From assembly GCA_003952965.2 (NCBI GenBank), contig CM025851.1, positions 1,823,307-1,887,306 of the forward strand: a stretch of DNA of 64,000 nt, in the 5' to 3' direction. Each line of letters opens with the position of its first letter. Positions within the stretch are counted from its first letter, which is position 1. The DNA comes from Morella rubra. Taxonomy: Eukaryota; Streptophyta; Magnoliopsida; Fagales; Myricaceae. Below are positions 10,841 through 22,172 of the stretch, in pieces. The translations under genes were made by a program, and so were the position numbers. A model generated the notes under the pieces. That model worked only from the letters and a program-made list of their open reading frames with translations. It ran no database searches and had not been told where the DNA came from.

Positions 10841-12040
10841 GGACACACACAGGCCTATTCGAAAAACAGGATCAACCATAGACCATCCCAGCACCAATGG
10901 CGCATCATGCGTTCGATAAGCACGACAAACTTGGGAGAGAACACAAACTTGGCCTTTAAGTTTGGAAGAGGGTTTAAAATATTGTTTTGTTGTAAAGGTT
11001 TGTTTGGTTGGTAAGTTTTTGAATGATTTATGTTTTATTAAATTAAATAATATTATTATTATGATATTTAAAAAAATCAGAAAAAAATATAAAATTCAAA
11101 AAATAAGTGAAAAATGGTTTTATGTCTCTAGTTGAGTAATGTGACTTTGTTGTATTTTCACTTTTATTACTCTAGTTCTCTGATTATTGAGACCCTCATT
11201 GGTGCTCTCCTTGTATCTAAGGGCAAGGCCCTTTATATGGTTTTTTTTTTGGAATAAACTTATCATTTACGCAAAAAAAAATATCTTATACCTATCATAG
11301 TACGATATAAATACATAAATGATTATGACCCGAATGATCATCTTCCATAACAGTATATGTAAAAAAAATTAGAGCTAAAAGAAAGAGGACGAAAATGGTT
11401 GTCTGCTTATTCTAATTGAATACATAGGTTTATAGGGCAAATAAATCTCAGAGAATATATTGATATTTGGGTTGTTGCAGTCTATTGTACATTATTAGTT
11501 GTGCTTTAATAACTTGTATATAATTAGTTGTTAGAAGTCTGACGTGTAGAGCTCTTTTAATATTTTATAGACTGGAACTATATAGAACACGTGAATTCAA
11601 TTGAATGCATTAATACGAACAAAAGGCTTCTTCCATAAGGTGAAAATACAACAAAGTCACGTTACTCAACTAGAGACATAAAACCATTCTTTACTTATTT
11701 TTTGAATTTTATATTTTTTCTGATTTTATATTTTATATTTTTTTAATAATATTATTTAATTTAATAAAACATAAATCATTCAAAAACTTACCGACCAAAC
11801 AAACCCTTACAACAAAATAATATTTTAATCTTAAAATTTGAAATTTGAAATTTAAAACCAAAACCAAAACCATAGCCAAAACTTAAACCCTCTTCCAAAC
11901 AAGCTAAGGCCAGGCGCAACACATGCTTTGGGCCAGACCCATACTATTGTGTCGCCGACCATTCCGCCAATATAACGAGCTGGGCTGAACCTGGTTTAGA
12001 AAATTTGTCTAGCCCAAAAATGGCTAATTTAAGACTTGAA
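10840..12040. pseudogene. Relic of LecRK 3' flanking sequence, split by an inverted-repeat element
   Basis: Bases about 10850-10944 and 11905-12040 together resemble the sequence downstream of the first LecRK (16300-16500). Shared landmarks in the same order are a block near GGACCAATG/GATGGGC, AACTTGG(G)CCT, then AGGCCAGGC, then GAGCTGGGCTGAA/GACTGGGCTAAAG, then TTTCTAGCCC. No coding part of a LecRK is visible here. The likely meaning is that a LecRK copy once stood between Rubisco activase and the present cluster. The similarity is patchy and should be aligned. Confidence 0.5.
10940..11912. mobile_element. Inverted-repeat DNA element of about 970 bp, non-autonomous
   Basis: The left arm (about 10950-11160) and the right arm (about 11640-11900) are inverted copies. 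GTTTGGAAGAGGGTTT at the left end pairs with AAACCCTCTTCCAAAC at the right end, and the inner AGTTGAGTAATGTGACTTTG with CAAAGTCACGTTACTCAACT. The core of about 480 bp has no transposase. The element interrupts the LecRK-flank relic between AACTTGG.CCT and AGGCCAGG. Flanking TTA (left) and TAA (right) do not form a clean target duplication, so the superfamily is not settled. Confidence 0.75.
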
Positions 12041-13908
12041 GTTCTAATTGGATAAATCCATAGATCCTAATCGTTTTGCGACCCACGGCGAACATACACA
12101 AAAGGCCCATTCGACAAACTTAATCTACAGTCTACTCAAGCATCTGGGCTTCAGCGTTTATTTAATGGGTTCTTGGAGAACCCCGCATTCACAAACGCGT
12201 CATCTGAAGACCTGCGCGTGGCCCAGGTTTAAGATGGCAGGGATAACGGAGACTTGGGCCTCAGATGCCCATAAGGCAGGACCCTGCTTGTTTATGAAGG
12301 GAATGCAAATGGGCTGGATGAAGCCAGCTTTTGAAATTTTGGACGGACGGGCGTAGGCTTAATAGTGAACCCAGAACCCTTTGCTTTATATATAAGATTA
12401 CCTGAGAGAACTAGTTAACGTGTCTTAAGTAGAGGTTTGTTCTAATTAAAAAATTGATACACAATCGTATCTTCGAATTTATTGAGCTGTCAGCGTAGAA
12501 TCCTGACATATAATTTTTTAGATTGCTTATCCAGACGGCCATGAACCACGCCTATTTCCAATGGCTGACCTTTAAAGAAAAATATATGAAGGTCCAAATA
12601 TATCTAAGCACTAATTAGTAGAAAAAGAATTAACGTAACAATTGATGGGACATTCTAACCAACTTTACTTCGGCTTAATTTTTTATGCACCGAGCAATCA
12701 CGTAGAGGTATTTACGTTTGTACGCTGAGTTCGGACAGAACTCCAACTATTTTCTCTCGACAGTTGCATGTACATGCAACACAAACCTTTTTTTGCCCTT
12801 TTCGTTTTTACTCTTTAATTTCTTTGGTACCAACAATTAAGAGAATTCTTTGTTAATTCATCATATTTAACTAACAAATGTGTCGGATGAGTGTTGAAAA
12901 AGAAACCTCTATATATATTAATTGAGGGATATATACAATTGTAGAACATGTAAAATTATTCTATTGAAATTAGTATTAGATCTGTCTCAACTCTTTTGTC
13001 TCTTATTTTAGATAACTCAATGTCAATCAAATGAATTAATTTTGACTTTATACATGATACGTACATTGTATATTCACAAAAATACTTTTAGAAAAACATT
13101 AAAAATTCTAAAAACTAATGGATGATGATTAATACCTTGCCTCAGAGATTAAATACAACAAAATGCTGAAATTTCGTCATAAGCTGCAATAGATGAGAGC
13201 TGCTTCACGTTGAAGGATCCGAACAAAAAAGAGAATTTTAAGCATCTGTAATATTATAAGTAAACGAGAGCCAACAAATTAAGTTGATATACCAACGGAC
13301 GATGACGCCGACTCTAGACCTGGGCTCCCTAGCTATGTATATAGTATCATAAACTACGTAAGCCGAACGAACGAGTCGTGGGACACTACTTCACACTGGC
13401 TAGCTTCATCCCATGCTTTTATATATAGTAATTAATTGTCCGGCGATTCCAAGCATGATGCTACTGCTCATTAAAAAAGAAAAGGCCACGATTGCAGAGA
13501 CATCATAGTAGAATCTTCTTCTTGAGAATTAATTACTCATCGATCCTACGGTGCTTATAGTTTTTAATGTCATTAATTAACACTTCTTTGTTTTTGTTAA
13601 CGTTGCTTTAAAAAAAGGTAAGGGCAGCAGCCAGCAGGTATATAGTCAAGCAAATTAAGTTGCTTGATAAAACAGCTTATATAAGTACTAGACAAGTTTG
13701 CCCAGTTTCCGAGTGAAATCAATTGTATCTTTCCCTCCACAGCATTTTTTTGGATATGCCACTCGGTATCCTGACGTTCTTTCTATCTCCTCCTTCGCCT
13801 ACACAACAAATGCAAAGGAACAATCCCTCAAAACAATAGTATTGCTACATAATACCCTCAAGTTCCTTTGGCGCCTCAAAAAGCTCAGTCTTTTTTTTTT
13901 CCTCTCGT
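12041..13908. other. Spacer upstream of the first LecRK
   Basis: AT-rich with no reliable gene. A frame at 12048-12356 has no family resemblance. The last few hundred bases should carry the promoter of the LecRK at 13909. Confidence 0.5.
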
Positions 13909-16068
13909 ATGGCAGAAAAAATTCTGGCTCTCTGGACTTTACTTCTACTCCTACACGTAGTAAAGCCTGATGTGGACGGTGATACCTTGTCGAATGGTTT
14001 CAGCGGCGGGTTCAGTGCTGCAGGTAACAACATTGTCTTAAACGGCGTTGCGGCGATTGAGAAGAATGGCGTACTTCGGCTAACAAACGGCGCCTCGCTC
14101 GAAGTACTTGGCCACGCGTTTTATTCACAACCAATCCGATTCAAGAACTCCAGCGGCGAGCTCATGTCCTTCTCCACGACGTTCGCTTTTGCTATAATCA
14201 CCCAGAGCGGGGAACAGGGCGCTGATGGCCTCACTTTCGCAATCTCTACCACAAAGGAGATCCCCGGGGGAGATCCAGGTTCTTACCTTGGCCTTTTCAA
14301 TGCCAGTAATGATGGCAATAGCTCGAACCATTTATTCGCGGTCGAAATGGATACTTTCAAGAACATAGAGTTCAATGAAGCCAATGACAACCATGTTGGC
14401 ATCAACATCAATAGCATACGATCATACACATCTACTCCTGTCATGCAATTTATGGGTAGTGAAACGAATAAGGCTGGTCTTAGCTTGAAGAGTGGTAAGG
14501 TAATTCAGGCCTGGATTGATTATAATTCGTCGACAAAGCAAATAGACGTGAGGGTTGCGACAGACTCTGCTAAACCCAGGTTTATACTCCTGTCCTGTAA
14601 AGTGAACCTCTCAGAAATTTTTCAAGACTCTATGTTCATCGGGTTTACTGCTGCAACTGGCGCAGCCGCGAGCTCTCATTATATCCTCGGTTGGAGCTTC
14701 AACATGAATGGAGAATATGCTAATAGTCTCTCTTTAGATCAACTCCCTAAGCTCCCCAAAAAGAATCACACAGGCCTAACCGTTGGCGTCTCAGTGTCGG
14801 GTGCTTTGGCTGTGATTTTGGCGTTTGCTCTGGCTTTTTGTATCGTCCGAAAAGTCATAAAGTCTGATGTTATTGAAGCCTGGGAGCATGATATTGGTCC
14901 GCATAGGTTCTCTTACAAGGAGCTGAAGAAAGCAACGAGGGGTTTCAGAGACAAGGAGCTCATTGGATCTGGTGGTTTTGGTCGAGTTTATAAAGGAACT
15001 CTACCAAATTCAAATGCCCAAGTAGCCGTCAAGCGAATTTCCCACGACTCAAAACAGGGTTTGAGAGAATTCGTATCGGAAGTTGGCATCATTGGTCATC
15101 TTCGTCATAGAAATTTGGTTCAATTATTGGGTTGGTGTCGTCGAGAAGCTGATCTGCTTCTCGTGTATGATTTCATGCCAAACGGTAGCTTGGATAAGTA
15201 CCTCTTTGATGAACCCAAAGCGATCCTGAGCTGGGAGCAAAGGTTCAAGGTCATCAAGGGAGTGGCTTCGGGGCTTCTATATTTACATGAGGAGTGGGAA
15301 CAAGCAGTACTTCACAGAGACATCAAGGCAGCAAATGTTTTATTGGATTCCGAATATAATGGAAGGCTGAGCGATTTTGGTCTTGCTAAGCTATACGAGC
15401 ACGGGTCCAACCCAAGGACCACCAGGGTGGTGGGCACGTTGGGCTATTTGGCGCCTGAACTCACGCGCACAGGCAAGTCTACAACCAGCTCTGATGTGTT
15501 TGCATTTGGTGCTTTGCTGCTGGAAGTGGGATGCGGTAGGAGACCCATTGATTCCGCAGGATCGTCTGAGGAGCTCATGCTGGTGGATTGGGCGTGGAAG
15601 AAGTGGAATCTAGGAGCAATTCTAGATCTTGTAGACCCAAGGTTAGCTGGAGATTTTGACGAGGCTGAGGCCGTTTTGGTGCTCAAACTGGGATTAATGT
15701 GCTCCAATGACAAACCTGAGGCGAGGCCCACGATGAGGCAGGTGGTGAGGTACCTGCAAGGCGAGTTGGCACTACAGGAGGAGGCGGATCGTGATCAGGT
15801 GCCGTATGTTAAAAAGGGTAGTGCCATTGAATATGGCGTCGAGTTTAAGGATTATACGCCAATATCGTATGCGACTACCTCACTGTACTTGCAGAAGGCT
15901 AGCACGTGGACTTCGGTCGACAGTACTGATGGAGATAGTGATGTCGAAGCTGGTTCGACGTATCGTCAGAAGACCGACCTGTGGCCGTCAATCGAAGACA
16001 AGGGTGATACTGATGTAGGAGCTGGTTTGAGCTGGCCTGTCCCGCGTATATCCGAGGTCAACTGCTGA
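13909..16068 (+). CDS. L-type lectin receptor-like kinase, LecRK-S.4 type (copy 1)
   Basis: Intronless, 719 residues. A signal peptide ([19 protein letters not shown]) is followed by a legume-lectin ectodomain (about 25-275) with the FAVEMDTF and [11 protein letters not shown] metal-site blocks. A single membrane helix lies at about 291-312 ([20 protein letters not shown]) and a Ser/Thr kinase at about 345-620. Kinase signatures are intact: glycine loop [11 protein letters not shown] from residue 353, VAVK lysine, HRDIKAANV with HRD at 469-471, DFG at 489-491 and a GTLGYLAPE activation end. It is an RD kinase and should be active. The protein should sit in the plasma membrane with the lectin outside. 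The tail has two Thr/Ser/Asp-rich repeats ending DVEAG and DVGAG. It is the most divergent member in the tail and the source of the relic at 28.84 kb. The subfamily is judged from recall of Arabidopsis LecRK-S.4. Confidence 0.94.
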   Translation: MAEKILALWTLLLLLHVVKPDVDGDTLSNGFSGGFSAAGNNIVLNGVAAIEKNGVLRLTNGASLEVLGHAFYSQPIRFKNSSGELMSFSTTFAFAIITQSGEQGADGLTFAISTTKEIPGGDPGSYLGLFNASNDGNSSNHLFAVEMDTFKNIEFNEANDNHVGININSIRSYTSTPVMQFMGSETNKAGLSLKSGKVIQAWIDYNSSTKQIDVRVATDSAKPRFILLSCKVNLSEIFQDSMFIGFTAATGAAASSHYILGWSFNMNGEYANSLSLDQLPKLPKKNHTGLTVGVSVSGALAVILAFALAFCIVRKVIKSDVIEAWEHDIGPHRFSYKELKKATRGFRDKELIGSGGFGRVYKGTLPNSNAQVAVKRISHDSKQGLREFVSEVGIIGHLRHRNLVQLLGWCRREADLLLVYDFMPNGSLDKYLFDEPKAILSWEQRFKVIKGVASGLLYLHEEWEQAVLHRDIKAANVLLDSEYNGRLSDFGLAKLYEHGSNPRTTRVVGTLGYLAPELTRTGKSTTSSDVFAFGALLLEVGCGRRPIDSAGSSEELMLVDWAWKKWNLGAILDLVDPRLAGDFDEAEAVLVLKLGLMCSNDKPEARPTMRQVVRYLQGELALQEEADRDQVPYVKKGSAIEYGVEFKDYTPISYATTSLYLQKASTWTSVDSTDGDSDVEAGSTYRQKTDLWPSIEDKGDTDVGAGLSWPVPRISEVNC

Positions 16069-17164
16069 TAATTGTGCAAATCTTGTACAATAAATAAGGC
16101 CATAAAAATGTCCCAGGCCGCAAAAATTGCTAGTTGTTATTTTTGGTATTTTCCTTCCTTTCATGTTGTTTAAAGTTCCGTTTCAGAGTTTCTCGTCTCG
16201 GAAAACATGGAAATAATCCGACATCATCCTCCGAAGAAAAAAAATAATTAAACATTGTCACTCCGCTTTATAGATCACAGCTCGGTAACTTTGTAACACG
16301 TTGTCGCAGAAACGAGGACCAATGCAGATGGGCTTCCTTTAGCATGGAAGAGGGAACAAAACTTGGGCCTAATGAGGCCAGGCATAGCACAACCTTTTTG
16401 GGGTCCCACCCAGTGGTTGATTACAACTGTCAATTTCTTTTCTAATGGACTGGGCTAAAGCTGGTCTCAGAAAAAAGTTTCTAGCCCCAGAAAAGCTATA
16501 GTCAACGTCAGACTGTTTAAGCCCAAATCTGACATTTTGATATTTTTCTTTTCTTTTCCAATAAACCTAACAAACACGGTAGTAACACTTTCATGTGTTC
16601 TCACGAATACAATTTGTTATAATTTAAAGAGAGGGACATAAAATTTATTAAATTGTTACAAAATTTATACTGCATGGCAATTTATATATTGTGTTTATTT
16701 TTCTTTCAATTGTACAATATATTTCGAATATAGGATTATAAAGTAATAATCTATTGGTTGAAATATCATTCTCACAAGGTAACTTATTTATTAAAATATT
16801 TGCCCAGCCGAATATATTTAATTAGAATGATTGTTCTAGCAATTGGCTAGGGGAGAAAAAAAAAACAAACAAAAGGGTAACCTTTTTTTTTAACGAGCAA
16901 CAAAAACCTAGCAATTTCTTAACAACTTAAAATAAACGAAGTCTAACACTGAAAAAATGCGAAAAAAAAAATCCAATGTATAGCACTTGGTTGGAATTTA
17001 TATAATATGCCCCGTAGCCAACAAGTATATTTTTTTGGTTTGGTAAGTATGTTTACAAGTGTCATATCATAGACTTTTTACCATATTCCAAAGGTTATAG
17101 ATTTTATTTACTAGTGAAGTCACCGTCCAGTCATGTTATTCAATTCCAACGACTGACTTTGCGC
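16069..17164. other. 3' flank of LecRK copy 1
   Basis: Poly(A)-type AATAAA sequence near 16091 fits the 3' UTR. From about 16180 to 16390 the sequence recurs at 29005-29395, and 17100-17160 recurs at about 31425-31500. It is AT-rich with no gene. Confidence 0.55.
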
Positions 17165-18060
17165 CCCATTGTCTTTTTTTTTTTTTTTTTCATCAACACT
17201 ACCATTACCTTTATTGAAAAAGCTATCAAAGAAAAACTATGGGATCGGTCCCAGCATAAACCTAAAACCTAACAAAGGTCCGAAAAATACTCATGAACAT
17301 CGGGGTGGCCTCCGGTCATAAACATGGAGGCAGCCCATTGAACAAGGAGGTGCGCTTTCTCATTGGCACTACGATGAACAAAAGAAAAGGTACAAGACTC
17401 AAAAGTAGAAGCTATCCTAACGATGTCCCCAATACACCCATGACATTTCCAATTTCTCTTCTCCGAAAAATATCTAATAGCTTCAATTGCTAGAAGTGAG
17501 TCCCCTTCCACCACAATCTGACTAAGGCTTCATCTGCCAGCCTCTTCAAGTCCTAAATGAGTTGCTCTAATCTCCCCTTCCTCTGGATCCGCAAGATTAA
17601 AATGTTCCACACAAGCTCCAACAATCTTTCCTTTATGATTTTTAATCACTGCTACGCCCACCGAAAAATACCCTCTCACCGCCACATCAAAATTTACTTT
17701 AACCTGACCAACGAGAAGGCAAGGACAAAACCTGCTTTTGAGTCCACACAATCACATGTTCCTTCCAAAGCCTCTGAACCTTAGAAACCAACTGCAACAC
17801 ATCTAAGCAAGCCGCATGATGAATTATTTGATTTCTAGTCCACCATAAAATATCCCATGCAATCAGTGCATATAATTGGAATTTATGATGATCCAGAGCA
17901 GATAAATCAGGTAGTTTAGAAGGATCAAGTATAATTTGCAGCCACTCGGCTAGAGGCTTATCAGCAAAAGCAATGGAATCCAAGGCCCATGGTGATTGAC
18001 TCCAAAGAATTCTACTAACCATGCAGCCCAGCAATAAATGGTGTGTGAAAACCCATTGTC
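17165..18060 (-). mobile_element. 5'-truncated LINE (non-LTR retrotransposon) insertion with target-site duplication
   Basis: The insertion runs from 17174 to 18051 and is flanked by the direct repeat CCCATTGTC at 17165-17173 and 18052-18060. On the minus strand it ends in a 17-base poly(A), seen as T at 17174-17190. The minus-strand frames show a typical plant LINE C-terminus: a region with LIAWDILWWTRNQIIHH (18034-17699), then the RNase H-like domain starting VKVNFDVAVRGYFSVG (17751-17530) and continuing VVEGDSLLAIEAI with SANEKAHLL (17514-17269). One frameshift near 17710 and one in-frame stop near 17527 disable it. The paralogous region at about 31500-31520 lacks the insert. Confidence 0.88.
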
Positions 18061-18199
18061 GATAGGGCTATATTTAAGCACTAATCAAACACTTAGCAGT
18101 TGATCTTTTACGTCATATAAGTTTAAAGTACGAGGACCTCCCCAATTTCGCAATCAAAGAGAAACAAGATGGATGTTTAAGGTCCAAACATATGTCTCT

Positions 18200-18999
18200 T
18201 TCATAAAAACATATAACGTGGGCTATTGAAATCAAAGTTTGAGTCTCATTGCTAAAACAATGTAGGCTATTATATTCAAAAGCTTATAAATAAAATCTCT
18301 ATGTAACCTCATAAAAACTTATCAGCGAGTACACCAATCTGCCCAGTTGGGCTTTCCCACAGTGGATGTAAGTCTATAGATTGAACCACTTAAATCTTGC
18401 GTATACTTATCTCTCCTCTCTCTTTCTTAATATAAATAATTTTTTTTTTTATTCTTAATATGGTATCAGAGCATTTTGATCTTGTGGTCCAGTTTGGCTC
18501 ATGCTGGCCAGCACCCTTGTTGGCTCATGTTGGCTTGATTTAGTTCTTTTCTTGGGCCTTCCAACGACCATCTGACATCACTCCGGCGACCTCTGGCATC
18601 AATCCGGCATCACTCCTGCGGCTGTCTAGCCATCCTCTAGCGCTATCATTTTCCATTGAATTGTTTTTATAAGTCCAAACTCAACTTGTGTTCACCTTGA
18701 GTTTGCAGGAGAGTATCAAATATATTAGAGTCTAGCAATGTGGGCTATTGAAATCAAAGTTTGAGTCCCACATTGTTAAAACAATGTGGACTATTGTATA
18801 AAGCTTTATAAATAAAGCCTCTATGTAACCTCATAAAAACACATTAGTGAGTACACTAATCTGCTCAGTTATGCTTTCCCACAATAGATGTAGGTCTATA
18901 GACCGAATCACTTAAATCTTGTGTCTCACTTATATCTCCTCTCTCTTTCTTAGAATAAATAATTTTTTTTTCTTTCTTTTATTTTTTTTATTCTTAACA
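18200..18999 (+). mobile_element. TRIM-like LTR retroelement with tRNA-Met primer-binding site
   Basis: Two direct LTR-like copies lie at about 18200-18460 and 18714-18999. Shared blocks include TGGGCTATTGAAATCAAAG, CTCTATGTAACCTCATAAAA and CTCCTCTCTCTTTCTTA. The left copy is followed at once by TGGTATCAGAGCA (18461-18473), the primer site complementary to initiator tRNA-Met. The right copy ends TTCTTAACA. The internal part is only about 250 bp and has no gag or pol, as in terminal-repeat retrotransposons in miniature. The 5' LTR boundary and target duplication are not clear. Confidence 0.82.
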
Positions 19000-20168
19000 C
19001 GGGGAAAACGTGGGAGATTTGGTGGATTTAGGAAAAACATGGGCGAAGGAGGAGGTTGATGGCCAGTTTGGTTTGTGCGACAATTTTAATTGACGTTGGT
19101 TTATGGATTCAGTCACCGAATGCGGCGTATGTCGTCGTTTTATTGGATATGAACGTCAATAAATTTCGGCAAGTAATGGACGGAAAGGCAGATTATACCA
19201 AAACGACGGAGGTAAGGAAAAAAAAAATACCCTAAAGATATTTCTAGGAAAAGATGTACCACAAGGACCCACTTAATATTTTAGCCTAATGAAATTCAAC
19301 TATTGTTATGAAAAAAGAAAAGAAAAAGAAGAAGTGGGACTATAAGTTTAAGATAGCAGCACCTTCTGTATAGCTTTATCTCAATTATAAGATAGCAGGA
19401 ATTCTGATAGACTCAACAGTCTTTGCCGGGCCTCCATGGACAGCATATTTTTTCTCCATGGGAGCAGTCTAACATCTTGAAGAAGAAAAGGGGAAACGAA
19501 TGAGAAATAGAATAATTTGACGGTACCCTCATGGAGACTTCTTTAATTGCAGTATTTGAAGACCATATGCGGATGCTAGCATCATGATTTTGTGGACTAT
19601 ATACAAGCCGTACGAACGTTTTCCTGACAGAAAAAATGCAACACAGCACGTGAATGAGGATGTTTTCCATCTGAGCCCAAGGGGACATAGACATCTCAGG
19701 TAGTGCACCATTGAAGAAGAAATGTGGGGCAGAACAGCCGACGAAGTTGATTAATGGAGGATGACTGAGCTGGAGCCTGGAGTCCAAAGGTTTCATTTTT
19801 CTCTTTCTCTTTTTTTTTTCTTTTTTTTTTTTCTCGAAGGATTCATTGTCCAATCGTATCTTTTTGAAATGAATCTCTTGTTTGTGTTTGCTGAGGAAAA
19901 TAGGAAATAAAAAATCTCCTGGACGCTTCCAGAACATGACGCCACTGTTACGATTTCTGGTGCACGCATTAAAAAATGAAATCGCAGTACAGAAACAAAA
20001 ATCTTTAGTATTTATTCTTTCTGATTCCTGTCGGGCCAATCATAAAAATGCAATGGAAGTATTTTCTCGAACAGTTCCGCCCTTATCTACCAAATCAGTG
20101 TCGTCCTAAATTACTAATATCCTGAACTTCCTATGCCTCCCAAGGCCGATCAATTCTGTTTCTCTGAC
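19000..20168. promoter_or_regulatory. Upstream region of LecRK copy 2, shared with copies 3 and 4
   Basis: The stretch from about 19000 to 20168 recurs upstream of copy 4 (about 32820-33919). Its distal part (about 19340-19710) recurs at about 23410-23855 and its proximal part (about 19710-20168) at about 25690-26085, both upstream of copy 3. Shared landmarks include GAAGAAATGTGGGGCAGAACAGCC and GACGCCACTG. It probably carries the promoter. A 208-codon minus-strand frame at 19413-20039 is broken in the paralogues and is not a gene. Confidence 0.6.
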
Positions 20169-22172
20169 ATGGCAGAAAAACTCATCACCCTGATTTGTGT
20201 TTTTCTTCTACTCCTGTATCCGGTGAAGCCTGACGTGGGCGACGGTGGACTCTTGTTGAACGGGTTCAGCGGTGGGTTCAGTGCTGTAGGCAACAACATG
20301 AGCTTAAACGGCATTGCAGCCATTGAGAAAAATGGCCTACTTCGGCTAACGAACGACACCCTCATGGAATTCGGCCACGCGTTTTATTCACGGCCCATCC
20401 AGTTCAAGAACTCCAGCGGCGAAGTCATGTCCTTCTCCACCACGTTCGCTTTTGCTATAGTCAACAAGCCTGGAGTACCAGGCGGCGACGGCCTCGCTTT
20501 CGCAATCTCTCCCACAATAGAGGTTCCCGGGGGTAATCCAGGCTCTTATCTTGGCCTATTCAACGCCAGCAATGAGGGTAATAACTCGAACCATATATTC
20601 GCGGTCGAATTGGACACTTTCAAGAATATAGAGTTCAATGAAATGGATGGCAACCATGTTGGCATAGACATCAATAGCATACGATCGAACATATCTGTTC
20701 CGGTAGTGCAATTCAAGGGTAGCGACACGAACAAGGTTGACCTCAACTTGAAGAGTGGTCAGGTCATTCAGGTGTGGGTCGAATTCAATTCGTCGACGAA
20801 TCAGTTAGACGTGAGGCTTGCGCCGGACTCTGCTAAACCCACATCCATACTTTTGTCCACTAAGGTGAACCTCTCAGAGGTTTTTCAAGAGTCCATGTAC
20901 ATCGGCTTTTCTGCTGCAACTGGTGCATCCACGAGTACGCATTATATCCTGGGTTGGAGCTTCAACATGAATGGAGATGCTAAAACTCTCAATTTGAATG
21001 GACTCCCAAAGCTTCCAGCTGGGACCAAAAAGAACCACACAGGGCTAATTGCTGGTATCTCAGTTCCAGTTGCCTTCACTTTGATTTTTGTGACAGCATT
21101 TATCGTTGTCTGGAAAATCAAGAGGGCCGATGTCGTTGAAGCCTGGGAGCATGACATTGGTCCGCATCGATTTCGTTACAAGGAGCTGAAGAAAGCAACG
21201 CGGGGTTTCAGAGAAAAAGAGCTAATTGGGTCTGGTGGATTCGGTCGAGTTTATAAGGGAACTTTGCAAAATCCAGATACCCAAGTTGCTGTCAAGCGTA
21301 TTTCCCGTGATTCAAGACAGGGAGTGCAAGAATTCTTGTCGGAGGTTGCTACTATTGGTCGTCTTCGCCACAGAAATTTAGTTCAATTATTGGGGTGGTG
21401 TCGTCGGAAAGCTGATCTACTACTTGTTTATGATTTCATGCCTAATGGAAGCTTGGACAAGTACCTCTTTGATGAGCCTAAAGCAATCCTGGGCTGGGAA
21501 CAAAGGTTCAAGGTCATCCAAGGAGTGGCTTCAGGGCTTCTGTACTTACACGAGGATTGTGAACAAACTGTAGTTCACAGAGACATCAAGGCAGCAAATG
21601 TTTTATTGGATTCTGAGTTTAATGCCAGGCTGAGCGATTTTGGTCTTGCTAAGCTATACGAGCGCGGATCCAATCCACGCACCACCAAGGTTGTGGGGAC
21701 GCTGGGCTATGTGGCACCTGAATTGACGCGCACGGGCAAGTCTACAACCAGCTCGGATGTGTTTGCCTTTGGTGCTTTGTTGCTGGAAGTGGTCTGTGGT
21801 AGAAGACCCATTGATACCGATGCGTCTTCTGAGGAGCTCATGCTGGTGGACTGGGTGTGGGAGAAGTGGAGTGTGGGGGCATTTCTTGATGTTGTTGATC
21901 CGAGGTTGCAGGGTAAGTTTGATGAGGCTGAGGCTGTTTTAGTGATCAAACTGGGTTTATTATGTTCAAATGATGAACCCGAGGCACGTCCCACGATGAG
22001 GCAGGTGGTGAGGTACCTGCAAGGGGAGTTGCTGCTGCAGGAGGAGGTGCCGGTGCCATATAAGAAAAGAAGTTCTCATTCGTTCGAGGATTTTGTGCAA
22101 TCCTTTCCGACAACGTCTTCGTTTACTCATGAGGCCGTTCCGGTTTCGGTTTCGGCACTCACCGAAATTTAA
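20169..22172 (+). CDS. L-type lectin receptor-like kinase, LecRK-S.4 type (copy 2), transposon-altered C-terminus
   Basis: Intronless, 667 residues from ATG 20169, which starts the hydrophobic signal peptide MAEKLITLICVFLLLLYPVK; an ATG twelve codons upstream (20133) would bury it. The lectin domain (about 24-270) has FAVELDTF and [11 protein letters not shown]. The helix spans about 291-313. The kinase has [11 protein letters not shown] from about residue 354, HRD at 470-472 and DFG at 490-492, all intact. Up to TTSSFTH it is almost identical to the copy at 33920; the few differences are in the lectin half and tail. After GAGGCC (near 22133) similarity to the paralogue stops. The last residues EAVPVSVSALTEI come from unrelated sequence, and about 35-40 tail residues are lost. 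The kinase itself is complete, so the protein may still work. Confidence 0.93.
   Translation: MAEKLITLICVFLLLLYPVKPDVGDGGLLLNGFSGGFSAVGNNMSLNGIAAIEKNGLLRLTNDTLMEFGHAFYSRPIQFKNSSGEVMSFSTTFAFAIVNKPGVPGGDGLAFAISPTIEVPGGNPGSYLGLFNASNEGNNSNHIFAVELDTFKNIEFNEMDGNHVGIDINSIRSNISVPVVQFKGSDTNKVDLNLKSGQVIQVWVEFNSSTNQLDVRLAPDSAKPTSILLSTKVNLSEVFQESMYIGFSAATGASTSTHYILGWSFNMNGDAKTLNLNGLPKLPAGTKKNHTGLIAGISVPVAFTLIFVTAFIVVWKIKRADVVEAWEHDIGPHRFRYKELKKATRGFREKELIGSGGFGRVYKGTLQNPDTQVAVKRISRDSRQGVQEFLSEVATIGRLRHRNLVQLLGWCRRKADLLLVYDFMPNGSLDKYLFDEPKAILGWEQRFKVIQGVASGLLYLHEDCEQTVVHRDIKAANVLLDSEFNARLSDFGLAKLYERGSNPRTTKVVGTLGYVAPELTRTGKSTTSSDVFAFGALLLEVVCGRRPIDTDASSEELMLVDWVWEKWSVGAFLDVVDPRLQGKFDEAEAVLVIKLGLLCSNDEPEARPTMRQVVRYLQGELLLQEEVPVPYKKRSSHSFEDFVQSFPTTSSFTHEAVPVSVSALTEI

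Noticed and set aside
12048..12356. 102-codon + frame in the spacer before LecRK copy 1
   Set aside because: No homology recognised, no clear promoter, and it adjoins a decayed LecRK flank.
18461..18473. Full-length Copia element suggested by the primer site
   Set aside because: Only about 250 bp separate the LTR copies and no gag or pol frames exist, so it is TRIM-like.
19413..20039. 208-codon minus-strand frame upstream of LecRK copy 2
   Set aside because: It is antisense to a duplicated promoter block, is broken into pieces in the copy-4 and copy-3 versions, has a Lys-rich simple run from a poly-T tract, and resembles no protein family.
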